Source: Brevibacillus laterosporus LMG 15441
GTDB taxonomy: Bacteria; Bacillota; Bacilli; Brevibacillales; Brevibacillaceae
Length of the DNA stretch: 64,000 nt
Assembly: GCF_000219535.2 (NCBI RefSeq)
Contig: NZ_CP007806.1
Coordinates: 3,568,501 to 3,632,500, forward strand
Direction of reading: 5' to 3'
In this document: piece by piece, positions 1 through 8,437 of the stretch
Layout of the letters: every line of letters begins with the position of its first letter
Numbering within the stretch: position 1 is the stretch's first letter
Made by a program: the position numbers and the translations under genes
The notes under the pieces: model-generated
The model's input: the letters and a program-made list of their open reading frames with translations, nothing else
Database searches by the model: none
What the model was told of the DNA's origin: nothing

Positions 1-140
1 AGCGCGACGATCTGACAATAGTGACACTCCCTTTCTCGTTCCACTCAACTTTTTCTTATGTATGTATCATACATCGAGATAGAGGGGTTTGCCAAGTATT
101 TTTTGCGAACAAATATTCGTATAGGAATTATATAGAAAAA

Positions 141-181
141 AGAAGGCATTTTCACTTAACCTCCATGTGAAAAAACCTTCT
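141..181 (-). terminator. Rho-independent terminator after the DEAD-box helicase gene
   Basis: A 15-base arm (starts AGAAGGCATT on the plus strand) pairs with a second arm ending in ACCTTCT, with two mismatches and an 11-base loop. Read on the minus strand the hairpin is followed by a run of T. It lies just past the helicase stop codon and closes the cinA-helicase transcript. The remaining bases 1-140 show no gene. Confidence 0.8.
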
Positions 182-192
182 GTACAGCCTAA

Positions 193-1782
193 TTATGATT
201 TACGTGTCCGCGGTTTTGCGGGCTCTAGATTAATACGTTTACCGTTGATACGCGTCTGTCTTAACGCCTCATAAACAAACGGAGCAACATCTTCTGGGAC
301 TTCTACAAACGTGAAGTTTTCAAAAATATCAATTCGTCCTACTGATTTGCCCGGAATGCCCACCGATTCGGAAATCTCCCGTACAAGATCCTGAGGCTTC
401 ATGTTCACATTTCGTCCTACATTTAAGAAGAAACGAACCATTCCTCTTGCGGCGCCCGTCTCACCAAAATTGTACCCTTCTTCTTCATCATTTCCACTCG
501 GATCAGTATGAAACGCGAGATGTAGAGCAGCGGCTGCAACTTTAGCCGGGTCATGCTCCTGCATTAGCTCATTCACGATTTCTTGATACATACCATTCAC
601 AGACTCACTTTCAATCAGCGAACGTAGCTGTTCACGTAATTGAGTACGTTTGCGCTCCGCAATCTCCTCCAAGGTAGGCACGGTGCGAGTAATCAAGGAT
701 GCTTTCGTCTGTTTTTGAATCACCATTAACTGACGCATCTCCCGAGGAGTGACTAGTGTCATAGCTATCCCTTTACGCCCAGCACGTCCAGTACGGCCGA
801 TCCGATGTACGTAGCTTTCTGGGTCCTGTGGAATATCGTAATTAATAACATGTGAGACGTTACCTACATCAATCCCACGAGCTGCTACATCTGTAGCAAT
901 CAAAAACTCAATCGTACCTTCCCGGAAGGCCTTCATTACTTTGTCGCGCTGTGCTTGAGATAGGTCGCCATGCAAGCCATCTGCCATATAGCCTCGTGCT
1001 TGTAAGGCCTCACTCAATTCGTCTACCCCGCGCTTCGTTCGACAGAAAATAATGCCAAGCTCTACATCCTGGCTATCGAGAATGCGGCATAGGCTCTCCC
1101 GTTTATTACGTTCGAAAACTTTATAATACACTTGTTCAATAGAAGGTGCTGTTACTTCTTCACGGCTGACAGCCACAGTCTCGGGATTTTTCATATAGCG
1201 ATGAGCTAAACGCTTGATTTCAGGAGGCATGGTTGCTGAGAAAAGCAAGGTTTGACGCTCAGCTTTCATGTGGCTAAGAATGGTCTCGATATCTTCAATA
1301 AAGCCCATGTCCAGCATTTCATCTGCTTCATCGAGAACAAGCATTTTCACATTTTCCAAATGGAGTGTCTTGCGGCGCAAATGGTCCAAAACACGCCCAG
1401 GTGTACCAATCACCACATGCACGCCTTGTCGAAGTGCACGAATCTGATGGCTAATTGATTGCCCACCGTAGATAGGGAGTGTGCGAATTTTTTTGTATTT
1501 GCATATTCTCACTAATTCTCCCGCCACCTGTATAGCGAGTTCGCGAGTCGGAGTCAAAACAATCGCCTGTATACGGTTGTTAGTAGGGTTTAAGACCTCA
1601 GCCAACGGGATACCAAACGCAGCCGTTTTCCCTGTACCTGTTTGAGCCTGTCCGATCAGGTCGCCACCCTCTAGTATTTTAGGAATGCAAGCCGCCTGAA
1701 TTGGTGATGGTTCTTCAAAGCCCATATCATGAATAGCTTGCAACACATTTTTATGTAAAGCTAAATCTGAAAAAATCGTCAT
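193..1782 (-). CDS. DEAD-box ATP-dependent RNA helicase (DeaD/CsdA/DbpA type)
   Basis: ATP-dependent RNA helicase, expected to act in ribosome assembly, mRNA decay or cold adaptation. The 529-residue product carries the Q motif (GFEEPSPIQ), Walker A AQTGTGKT, PTRELA, TPGR, DEAD, SAT and HRIGRTGR in the usual order over the first ~370 residues. The last ~80 residues resemble the DbpA-type RNA-binding domain, as in longer DeaD-like proteins. A longer reading frame exists upstream, but the ATG at 1782 is preceded by AAAGGTG at proper spacing and avoids overlap with cinA, so I chose it. It lies 16 bases after cinA and is probably co-transcribed. In B. subtilis the gene after cinA is recA, so this position is unusual. 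Which paralogue name (deaD, cshA, yxiN) fits is not decided by the sequence alone. Confidence 0.93.
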   Translation of the reverse strand: MTIFSDLALHKNVLQAIHDMGFEEPSPIQAACIPKILEGGDLIGQAQTGTGKTAAFGIPLAEVLNPTNNRIQAIVLTPTRELAIQVAGELVRICKYKKIRTLPIYGGQSISHQIRALRQGVHVVIGTPGRVLDHLRRKTLHLENVKMLVLDEADEMLDMGFIEDIETILSHMKAERQTLLFSATMPPEIKRLAHRYMKNPETVAVSREEVTAPSIEQVYYKVFERNKRESLCRILDSQDVELGIIFCRTKRGVDELSEALQARGYMADGLHGDLSQAQRDKVMKAFREGTIEFLIATDVAARGIDVGNVSHVINYDIPQDPESYVHRIGRTGRAGRKGIAMTLVTPREMRQLMVIQKQTKASLITRTVPTLEEIAERKRTQLREQLRSLIESESVNGMYQEIVNELMQEHDPAKVAAAALHLAFHTDPSGNDEEEGYNFGETGAARGMVRFFLNVGRNVNMKPQDLVREISESVGIPGKSVGRIDIFENFTFVEVPEDVAPFVYEALRQTRINGKRINLEPAKPRTRKS

Positions 1783-1798
1783 GATAGTCACCTTTCTT

Positions 1799-3043
1799 TT
1801 AGTCATTACAGTGAAGCTGCTGGAGCGCATAATATAGAGCATTCTTGGCAACACGCCCAATTATCGCTCTGCGCTGTCCCGCAACTTGCACCTTTTTTAC
1901 CAAAGTAGGCTGCTTCTCACTGGCGATTCCGATATAGACCAGTCCCACAGGTTTTCCCTCGGAAGACTCAGGTCCTGCTACACCGGTAACAGAAACGCCA
2001 TAGGTTGTGCCCATCTTTTGGCGAATATTCTCAGCTAAAAGCCGAGCCGTTGTTTCACTGACAGCCCCTTCTGTCTCTAAGACTTCAAGAGGCACATCCA
2101 GCCATTGATGCTTGATTTCATTGGAATAGCAAACAATTCCTCCTCGATATACCTGCGACGCACCGGGAACCGAGGTAAGCAGTTGTGAAACAGTGCCCCC
2201 TGTACAGCTTTCAGCAAAAGAAATCGTCTCTTGTTTTACTAGTAGCTGCTCATAAAGCACCTGATGCAACGGAGATTCCCCTACTGCATATATAAACTCA
2301 CCTACACGATTGCGAATCTCCTCTTCAACAGGACGTAGCAATCTCTCTGCTTGCTCCACAGAGGTAGCGCGAGCCGTAATGCGCAACGTCACCTCAAACT
2401 CCTTGGCATAGGGGGCAATTGTCGGATTGGATTGCTCCTCAATTAAGTCTATCAACTTTGCCTCTAACAGAGATTCTCCGATACCAAAAAAGCGAAAGAC
2501 ACGAGAATGAAAGATTTGATGCTCATTTCCTAAAGAAGCCAAAAACGGCATCACATAATTTTCCATCATCGGATACATTTCGCTTGGGGGACCAGGCAAC
2601 AAGACATATGTAACGCCCTCTTGGGTAATCCCCATTCCTGGTGCCATTCCGTGATCATTATCAAAGACTGTCGATCCCTCAATTACAAGGGCTTGCTTAC
2701 GATTATTTTCAGTCATGTCAGTACCGCGTCTCTCAAAAAAATCACGAATGTTCGCCATTGCTTTTTCATCCGTGACTAGCTTGTGACCAAGATGGTCGGC
2801 CACTACGTCTTTGGTCAAATCATCCTGCGTAGGGCCCAACCCCCCGGTAAAAATGATGAGATCGGAACGCGATTTCGCACGTTCTATCACTTGTAGCATT
2901 CGTTCATAATTATCGCCAACTGTTATGTGATAATAAACATTGATTCCTACTTCTGCTAGCTTTTGCGATAAAAACTGCGCGTTTGTATTAGCAATTTGTC
3001 CAAGTAATAACTCAGTTCCAACCGCGATTATTTCCGCTTTCAT
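1799..3043 (-). CDS. cinA: CinA family protein (competence/damage-inducible; nicotinamide-nucleotide amidase-like)
   Basis: The ~414-residue protein has the two-domain CinA layout. The N-terminal molybdopterin-binding-like domain begins AEIIAVGTELLLGQ and carries FTGGLGPTQDD. The C-terminal domain carries FAESCTGG and GVAGP, the amidase family motifs. Members are linked to pyrophosphatase/deamidase action on nicotinamide nucleotides and, in transformable bacteria, to competence. The start could be GTG at 3046 or ATG at 3043; I prefer the ATG. It lies 19 bases downstream of pgsA, as in B. subtilis (pgsA-cinA), which supports the name. Confidence 0.94.
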   Translation of the reverse strand: MKAEIIAVGTELLLGQIANTNAQFLSQKLAEVGINVYYHITVGDNYERMLQVIERAKSRSDLIIFTGGLGPTQDDLTKDVVADHLGHKLVTDEKAMANIRDFFERRGTDMTENNRKQALVIEGSTVFDNDHGMAPGMGITQEGVTYVLLPGPPSEMYPMMENYVMPFLASLGNEHQIFHSRVFRFFGIGESLLEAKLIDLIEEQSNPTIAPYAKEFEVTLRITARATSVEQAERLLRPVEEEIRNRVGEFIYAVGESPLHQVLYEQLLVKQETISFAESCTGGTVSQLLTSVPGASQVYRGGIVCYSNEIKHQWLDVPLEVLETEGAVSETTARLLAENIRQKMGTTYGVSVTGVAGPESSEGKPVGLVYIGIASEKQPTLVKKVQVAGQRRAIIGRVAKNALYYALQQLHCND

Positions 3044-3062
3044 CACTCTTCATCCCAATCTT

Positions 3063-3638
3063 TTACGAATATTGAATGACATTGCGATTCTTAGAAAAAT
3101 AGTCATACCCCGACCAAAGGGTAATCAGGACCATTGCCCAAATCGCGATTTTGTCAAAAGGTATGCCGACAAACTCAAACGGGAAATTATTCATCATTAA
3201 GACAGCAATCGCTACGATTTGAACCCATGTCTTAATTTTTCCCCACGCGCTTGCGGCAATAACCTTTCCTTCCGCCGCTGCAATCATTCGTAGACCTGTC
3301 ACTGCAAATTCCCGACTAATAATTACTATAACGACCCACGCTTCGATTCGTTGCATCTCAACAAGAGAAATAAGCGAAGCCGATACCAACAATTTGTCCG
3401 CCAGTGGATCTAAAAATTTGCCCAAATTCGTAACAATCTTCCGCTTACGGGCAATGTACCCATCTAGACCATCTGTGCTGGCTGCCAAGATGAATACCAA
3501 AGCCGCTATCAGCTCATTGTACGTCATAGTTAGAGTCCCGATGGTAAACGTGCCAAATTTGTATTCTACTAGTAGAAAAAACATGACGACAGGGACCAGA
3601 AAAATTCTGGCAAGCGTGATGCGGTTGGCAAGATTCAA
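3063..3638 (-). CDS. pgsA: CDP-diacylglycerol--glycerol-3-phosphate 3-phosphatidyltransferase
   Basis: Membrane enzyme making phosphatidylglycerophosphate, the committed step to phosphatidylglycerol and cardiolipin. The 191-residue product has the CDP-alcohol phosphotransferase signature DG-x2-AR-x8-G-x3-D-x3-D (DGLDGYIAR then GKFLDPLAD, around residues 55-82) and about four to five hydrophobic segments. The start codon is TTG at 3638, abutting the TAG stop of rimO (TAGTTG). A GGGGAGG ribosome binding site sits inside the last rimO codons at 8-base spacing, so translation is likely coupled. Confidence 0.96.
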   Translation of the reverse strand: MNLANRITLARIFLVPVVMFFLLVEYKFGTFTIGTLTMTYNELIAALVFILAASTDGLDGYIARKRKIVTNLGKFLDPLADKLLVSASLISLVEMQRIEAWVVIVIISREFAVTGLRMIAAAEGKVIAASAWGKIKTWVQIVAIAVLMMNNFPFEFVGIPFDKIAIWAMVLITLWSGYDYFSKNRNVIQYS

Positions 3639-4982
3639 CTAAATAACCTCCCCAGCTAGATCATAATCGTATGAGTGGGTAATTCTCACCTTTACAATCT
3701 TACCTAGTTCTCCTTGATAATTTGAAATAAAGACTTCCCCATCGATTTCTGGAGCATCGTACTGGGTACGGCCTACGTAAATGTTGTTTCTACCTTCGTA
3801 TCTCTCTACTAGGACATCCAATACCTTACCCACGTATTGACCATTCTTCTCGTTAGCAATCTCACGTTGAATTTCCATCAATATATTAGCGCGTTTTTCT
3901 TTGACATCCTCATCAATCTGATCAGGCAGGCGTGTCGCAGGAGTATCGTCTTCATTCGAATACGTAAACACACCTAGACGATCAAACTTAATGTCTTTCA
4001 CAAAATCACAGAGCTTCAAGAAATCCTCTTCTGTTTCCCCTGGGAACCCAACAATTAAAGAGGTTCTCAAAGCTACATCCGGTACTTCAGCGCGGATTTT
4101 AGCAACAAGCTTACGAATATCGGTTTGACGTCCCGGACGGCGCATCCGTTTCAGAATGGCGTCCTCTGAGTGTTGCAAAGGCATATCAATATACTTACAA
4201 ACTTTCGGGTTTTTAGCAAACGTTTCAATTAACTCATCTGTAAAGAACCCTGGGTATGCATAGTGTAGTCGAACCCACTCAATGCCGTCTACTTCAGACA
4301 GTCTGTTCAATAGCTCAGGTAGCATTAGCTTACCGTATAAATCCATACCGTAGTTCGTTGAATCCTGGGCGATTAGCGAAATTTCCACAATGCCTTTCGT
4401 TGCCAGATATGTCGCTTCCTCTACGATAGATTCAATTGAACGACTGCGAAATTTACCGCGCATGAGTGGGATACTACAGAATGTGCAATTGTTATCACAG
4501 CCTTCTGCAATTTTTGTATATGTTGTATAAGTTCCTTCTTTTACCTTACGTTTAACCACTTGCTCGTAGTTAAACACGGGATTGCCGATCAGGCTTGTAC
4601 GTTTACCAATGAGCGTGTCTTCAATCACGTTAATAATTGACATAAAATCGCCGGTTCCAACAATACCATCCACTTCAGGAATCTCATGTAATAAATCTTC
4701 TTTATAGCGTTGGGTTAAACAGCCAGCTACTACCAACGACTTTAATTTTCCGCTCTCTTTTAACTCGGCCATGTCTAAAATCTTGTTCACAGACTCTTCT
4801 TTTGCAGCATCGATGAATCCACAGGTATTCACGATAACGACAGTTGCATCATCTGGATTATCAACTAACTCATAACCCTTCTCATCGATCAGATGTGCCA
4901 TCATATCTGAATCGACCAGATTCTTCTCACAACCCAAGGTTACTATGGCAACCTTTTCACGGGGTGTTGTCTTTTCGGTCAT
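3639..4982 (-). CDS. rimO: Ribosomal protein S12 methylthiotransferase RimO
   Basis: Radical-SAM enzyme adding a methylthio group to an aspartate of ribosomal protein S12. The N-terminal UPF0004 domain has three cysteines (GCEKN, NTCGF, GCL). The radical-SAM core has CDNNCTFCSIP, the CxxxCxxC cluster motif, and the C-terminus is TRAM-like. The tail, the RimO-typical DTPA(T)RLPDQI stretch and the total length of 447 residues favour RimO over MiaB/MtaB. The reading frame extends 32 codons upstream, but ATG 4982 has GGAGGAAGAA in front and I take it as the start. The gene sits between rodZ and pgsA and is separated from rodZ by a terminator and its own candidate promoter. B. subtilis 168 lacks rimO at this locus, to my knowledge. 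Confidence 0.93.
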   Translation of the reverse strand: MTEKTTPREKVAIVTLGCEKNLVDSDMMAHLIDEKGYELVDNPDDATVVIVNTCGFIDAAKEESVNKILDMAELKESGKLKSLVVAGCLTQRYKEDLLHEIPEVDGIVGTGDFMSIINVIEDTLIGKRTSLIGNPVFNYEQVVKRKVKEGTYTTYTKIAEGCDNNCTFCSIPLMRGKFRSRSIESIVEEATYLATKGIVEISLIAQDSTNYGMDLYGKLMLPELLNRLSEVDGIEWVRLHYAYPGFFTDELIETFAKNPKVCKYIDMPLQHSEDAILKRMRRPGRQTDIRKLVAKIRAEVPDVALRTSLIVGFPGETEEDFLKLCDFVKDIKFDRLGVFTYSNEDDTPATRLPDQIDEDVKEKRANILMEIQREIANEKNGQYVGKVLDVLVERYEGRNNIYVGRTQYDAPEIDGEVFISNYQGELGKIVKVRITHSYDYDLAGEVI

Positions 4983-5027
4983 TTCTCTTCCTCCAATTGC
5001 ATATTCCAGCCCAAATTCACCTAACCA

Positions 5028-5056
5028 GTATAATATAAGCAAAGGCGAGTAGTCAA
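5028..5056 (-). promoter_or_regulatory. Candidate sigma-A promoter for rimO-pgsA-cinA
   Basis: On the minus strand TTGACT (5051-5056) is followed by TATTAT at 15-base spacing or TTATAC at 17-base spacing (5028-5035). It lies about 45 bases upstream of the rimO start and downstream of the rodZ terminator, where a promoter is needed. The -10 match is imperfect. Confidence 0.45.
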
Positions 5057-5173
5057 AAAGAGTAGCACTTAAAATCAACCGTTTTCAAGCGTTCAAAGCC
5101 TGTATCCTATATGGGTTAACTCTGATTGCAGATACAATCATGTTCGCTTATAAATAAGTCCTTCTGCTAAAAA

Positions 5174-5207
5174 ACTCCCGCCTCACTTTTGATAGTGAAA
5201 CGGGAGT
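5174..5207 (-). terminator. Rho-independent terminator after rodZ
   Basis: ACTCCCG...TCACT pairs with AGTGA...CGGGAGT around a short loop. On the minus strand it is followed by six T residues. It lies 19 bases past the rodZ stop. Confidence 0.88.
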
Positions 5208-5225
5208 CCATGAGCTTATAAAAAG

Positions 5226-6152
5226 TTATTGTGCCGGCACTTCGTCTTTTTGCAAAGTGAAATTAAACTTAGCCGTTTGCGCTTTAATATCACTCATTGT
5301 GATTGGAACCTGGTTAACTATTATTTCAATAGCAGGCGAATAACCTACATGCAGAAAAGCAGTATCTTGCGCCTCTATTGTTTTTTCTTCGCCTTTTTGA
5401 AGAGTAGATTCAAATAGTTTTTTCCCTCGATCTTTATCTCGCACCTGTACCCAGCAAGCACCATGGGTTGCTTTAATTGTCACTGAGATTTTATCCGTAT
5501 TACCAACCTTATAATTGTAAGTCTTTCCTTGCTGGGATTCAAAAGTAAGTGTACCCGCAGCCCCAGCCCCATCCGTCTCAGGTAAATTCTCATCAGGCAT
5601 CGTAACATCTGGAGGAGTTGTCGTTGCCGGCGGTGTAGCTGTTCCAGGAGTAGTCGGAACCTGTCCTTGACCCGGAGTTTGATTCGGCGTAGGAGTCCCT
5701 CCTCCACCTTGTGTGGTATCAATGATACCTTCAGCTGGCTTTTGCACAGTAGGTGGTGTACTATCCCGGTTCACTAGTGCCATATAAGCAACGCCAAGAA
5801 CTAAGATGATAAATAGTGTTAATAAAGTAGGAGCTACCCAGCTACCGGTTTGAAAAGGTGATCGCCTTTGAACCACATGGCGTCTTTGTAATCGTTCCAC
5901 CTCTTCTTGTGGCGGTTGGGATGGCAAGTCGGCCTGGTAATGCTCTACGATCTGATTAGGATCCAATCCTACCGCTTCCGCATAGCTTTTGATAAAAGCT
6001 CTTGCATAAAAGTGGCCGGGTAACATGTGAAAATCTCCCCGCTCAATCGCTTCTAAATATCTGGTTTGGATTTTTGTCATTTTTTGTATATCATTGAGCG
6101 AGATTCCTTTTTCTTCTCTTGCTCTCTTCAATACTTGGCCGAGCTCAGACAC
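5226..6152 (-). CDS. rodZ: RodZ-like cytoskeletal membrane protein (YmfM)
   Basis: Bitopic membrane protein that links MreB to the rod-elongation machinery. The 308-residue product has an N-terminal HTH_25/XRE-like domain (residues ~1-70, LKRAREEKGISLNDIQ), a basic juxtamembrane stretch (QRRHVVQRR), one transmembrane helix (~106-127), a Pro/Thr/Gly/Gln-rich extracytoplasmic linker (~135-190) and a C-terminal DUF4115-like beta domain (~195-300). This is the RodZ layout. The start is GTG 6152 with GGAGG seven bases upstream. It lies 12 bases after ymfK, as in B. subtilis ymfK-ymfM. Confidence 0.93.
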   Translation of the reverse strand: MSELGQVLKRAREEKGISLNDIQKMTKIQTRYLEAIERGDFHMLPGHFYARAFIKSYAEAVGLDPNQIVEHYQADLPSQPPQEEVERLQRRHVVQRRSPFQTGSWVAPTLLTLFIILVLGVAYMALVNRDSTPPTVQKPAEGIIDTTQGGGGTPTPNQTPGQGQVPTTPGTATPPATTTPPDVTMPDENLPETDGAGAAGTLTFESQQGKTYNYKVGNTDKISVTIKATHGACWVQVRDKDRGKKLFESTLQKGEEKTIEAQDTAFLHVGYSPAIEIIVNQVPITMSDIKAQTAKFNFTLQKDEVPAQ

Positions 6153-6164
6153 AATGTAGCCTCC

Positions 6165-6956
6165 TTACGTCATCTCGAAGTCATTAAAACTTCTCGTGTT
6201 GATTAATTCATATGTAATCTCTTCATCGGGATGATGTCTCAACTCAATAATGTAGTGGAAATCAGACAGCTTGTACTCTGTCTCTCTTGCAAAAATATCA
6301 GGGTGTTCAATGACTTTAGTAGCTGGGAAAGCCATAATCTCACGCAACAAGCTGTGATGACGTTCCGTTGAACGCATGGTTGAGACGATCCCATCAATCA
6401 AATATACATGATTAGCTGTCATTTCATCAACGGTCAAGGAACTACGAACTGTTTGTCTTAATAAAGTTGATGAAATAAACGTCCAGCGCTTATTGGAGGA
6501 TACACTGGCTGCGATCATAGACTCTGTTTTACCTACCCGAGGCATTCCACGAATTCCGATTAATTGATGCCCCTCTTTTTTAAATAGCTCTCCTAGAAAA
6601 TCAACCAGAATTCCTAATTCGTCACGAATAAAGCGAAATGTTTTTTTATCTTCCGCATCACGTTCGATATAACGTCCGTGACGAACAGCTAGACGGTCAA
6701 GCATGGTAGGCGGACGTAGCTTGTTAATTTCAATATTGCTTACTTTTAACAACAGGCTACGCAAGGCTTCAATCTTATCATTGTCATCTGTGGATAATAA
6801 CATTCCTCGCGTATTGGTTTGAACACCATTAATTGTACGAATGTTGATGTTAAGCATCCCCAGAATAGAAGCTAAGTCTCCTAGCAAACCAGGACGATCC
6901 TTTATTAAGCGATATTCTAAATACCACTCAAAAAATTCCTTCTCCTCCGTGAGCAT
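6165..6956 (-). CDS. ymfK: DUF3388 family protein YmfK (ACT-like domain plus P-loop)
   Basis: Conserved Bacillales protein of unknown function. The N-terminal ~75 residues look like an ACT domain (RLIKDRPGLLGDLASILG, then NINIRTINGVQ). The middle carries a P-loop-like motif GMPRVGKTE, near residue 150. The length (~263 residues) and the position between ymfJ and rodZ match B. subtilis YmfK. The open frame runs 63 codons further upstream, but that stretch contains a good promoter (7029-7056). AAGGGGAT precedes the paired ATGs at 6959/6956, so I start there. ACT plus P-loop suggests a ligand-sensing NTP-binding protein; that is inference. Confidence 0.85.
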   Translation of the reverse strand: MLTEEKEFFEWYLEYRLIKDRPGLLGDLASILGMLNINIRTINGVQTNTRGMLLSTDDNDKIEALRSLLLKVSNIEINKLRPPTMLDRLAVRHGRYIERDAEDKKTFRFIRDELGILVDFLGELFKKEGHQLIGIRGMPRVGKTESMIAASVSSNKRWTFISSTLLRQTVRSSLTVDEMTANHVYLIDGIVSTMRSTERHHSLLREIMAFPATKVIEHPDIFARETEYKLSDFHYIIELRHHPDEEITYELINTRSFNDFEMT

Positions 6957-7028
6957 CATGTATCCCCTTTTTTTCTGTAAGAACAATCCTACTTGTTCTT
7001 CCCCCGTGATAGATGGCTTTTCAACAAT

Positions 7029-7056
7029 AGTATACCATTTGCATGTAGAAGGACAA
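7029..7056 (-). promoter_or_regulatory. Candidate sigma-A promoter for ymfK-rodZ
   Basis: Minus-strand TTGTCC (7051-7056), 16-base spacer, then TATACT (7029-7034) with an extended -10 TGG directly before it. It lies about 70 bases upstream of the chosen ymfK start. The 333-base gap 6957-7289 holds this promoter and the ymfJ terminator and nothing else I can see. Confidence 0.55.
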
Positions 7057-7238
7057 AGAAAAAATGCAGAAAACATGCCAATGATACCAATAAAAATTCT
7101 TTTACTGCACTTTATCAGCGGCTCGCTCTTTTGTTTATCAATAATCATTTCTATGCGCCGTTCAACTTATTATTCTCTTATAAAAAATACGCTTATTTTA
7201 ATCTGTCTGCTTTTCTTACATTTCTTCGTATAAAAAAC

Positions 7239-7268
7239 AGCCCTTACGTCTTTTCTAACGTAAGAGCT
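7239..7268 (-). terminator. Rho-independent terminator after ymfJ
   Basis: AGC-CTTACGT and ACGTAAG-GCT arms (one mismatch) flank an 8-base loop. The minus strand continues with six T residues. It lies about 20 bases past the ymfJ stop. Confidence 0.85.
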
Positions 7269-7289
7269 ACTTTTCCTCAAAAGAAAAAT

Positions 7290-7547
7290 CTATTCCATTT
7301 TACCATCGCTTACAAGCTTAACCATGACACTAGCTAGGGCGCGACGTTGCTCGTCATCACCAGCATCCCATAGTTGTTTAAGTAAACGTTCTTGTTCGTT
7401 TTTCGGATCAACCTGATCAGCAAGGTATCCACCGATTTGAAATGCTACATTTTGAATGGTATCGGAGTTCATACCAGCTTGTGTAGCTTGTTGGACACGT
7501 TCAGATAAAAAACCTTTCCAATCACTAAAGTTATCAAGTACTGACAT
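7290..7547 (-). CDS. ymfJ: DUF3243 family protein YmfJ
   Basis: Small 85-residue soluble protein, predicted all-helical and acidic, with no catalytic motif visible. Its size, sequence style (SDWKGFLSERV near the start, YLADQVDPKNEQE in the middle) and place between ymfI and ymfK match the conserved Bacillales family DUF3243/YmfJ, whose function is unknown. ATG 7547 has AAGGAGG at good spacing. A terminator follows directly, so it ends the ymfFHIJ transcript. Confidence 0.88.
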   Translation of the reverse strand: MSVLDNFSDWKGFLSERVQQATQAGMNSDTIQNVAFQIGGYLADQVDPKNEQERLLKQLWDAGDDEQRRALASVMVKLVSDGKME

Positions 7548-7678
7548 CCCAATCCCTCCTTAAGCACTCTTCGGACGCTTTTTCATGTCCGCTCAGAATT
7601 AGAATGCGTTTCAGTCCTGATTTTTATACAAGAAGAAGGAAAAGTTACTGAGCTTTTACTACATCCATGTTTTCATTT

Positions 7679-8413
7679 CTAGGTATGCCAGCCACCATTA
7701 ACCGAAATGGTTTGACCAGTAATATACCCAGCCTCCTTTTGGAATAAGAAGGAAACTGCTGCGGCTATCTCTTCTGGTCGTCCAAGTCGTCCCATTGGAA
7801 TTTCTTCGGATACAGCCTCTCTTTCTTCCAAAGTAAACCGATCCATCATTCCACCTAAAATTGCACCTGGCGAGACCGCATTAACTGTAATGTGGTTACG
7901 TGCCACTTCTTTAGCCAATGCTTTTGTAAAACTAAGAATAGCACCTTTTGTCATGGAATATAAAACCTCACACGATGCACCTATCTCTCCCCATATCGAG
8001 GAGATGGTAACAATTCGCCCAAATCTAGCCTGTAGCATTGCTGGAAGTCCTTGCTGCGATACAAAAAAACAAGAGCCTATGTTAACTCGAACCAATTGAT
8101 CAAATAATTCTGGGGTCACGTCGCTCAAGAGACCTACATGATCAATCGAAGCATTATTAACGATATACAATGGCTTCACTGGCATTTGACTAAACATAGC
8201 CGCGACTGCATCAGGTTGAGATAAGTCAGCCTGTAGCGCAATCGCTGGCACATTTTTGCTTTCACAATACGCTAACAATGTGTTTATTTTATCTTTCTGT
8301 GTGTTGTAATGAAGATATAGGGGGATTGATTCGTCTGCCAGCTTCCGGGCAATAGCTTGCCCAATCTCACCGGAAGCTCCCGTAACCAATGCCCATGCTT
8401 GCTTGTCTTCCAT
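7679..8413 (-). CDS. ymfI: SDR-family reductase YmfI (EF-P 5-aminopentanone reductase-like)
   Basis: Short-chain dehydrogenase of 244 residues. It has the nucleotide-binding TGASGEIGQ near the N-terminus, NNAS, and the catalytic Ser/Tyr-x3-Lys set (TISSIWGE, YSMTK), then the PGAI and VNGGW C-terminal signatures. The locus (after the ymfF/ymfH peptidase pair, before ymfJ) matches B. subtilis ymfI, reported to reduce the 5-aminopentanone modification on elongation factor P. The family also resembles FabG, so the exact substrate is inferred from synteny. Confidence 0.9.
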   Translation of the reverse strand: MEDKQAWALVTGASGEIGQAIARKLADESIPLYLHYNTQKDKINTLLAYCESKNVPAIALQADLSQPDAVAAMFSQMPVKPLYIVNNASIDHVGLLSDVTPELFDQLVRVNIGSCFFVSQQGLPAMLQARFGRIVTISSIWGEIGASCEVLYSMTKGAILSFTKALAKEVARNHITVNAVSPGAILGGMMDRFTLEEREAVSEEIPMGRLGRPEEIAAAVSFLFQKEAGYITGQTISVNGGWHT

Positions 8414-8437
8414 GTATTTCTCCTCTTCCCCGGTTGC

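Noticed and set aside
127-132. TATAAT on the minus strand near the left edge
   Set aside because: It overlaps the T-tract of the helicase terminator and has no -35 box at 16-18 bases.
1252-1458. Plus-strand open frames opposite the helicase, PolC, IF-2, PNPase and others
   Set aside because: They are antisense shadows of conserved genes, lack ribosome sites, and read as cysteine/leucine-rich nonsense.
6957-7148. 63-codon N-terminal extension of ymfK with a hydrophobic segment
   Set aside because: It covers a promoter with an extended -10 box, has no ribosome site, and exceeds the family length.
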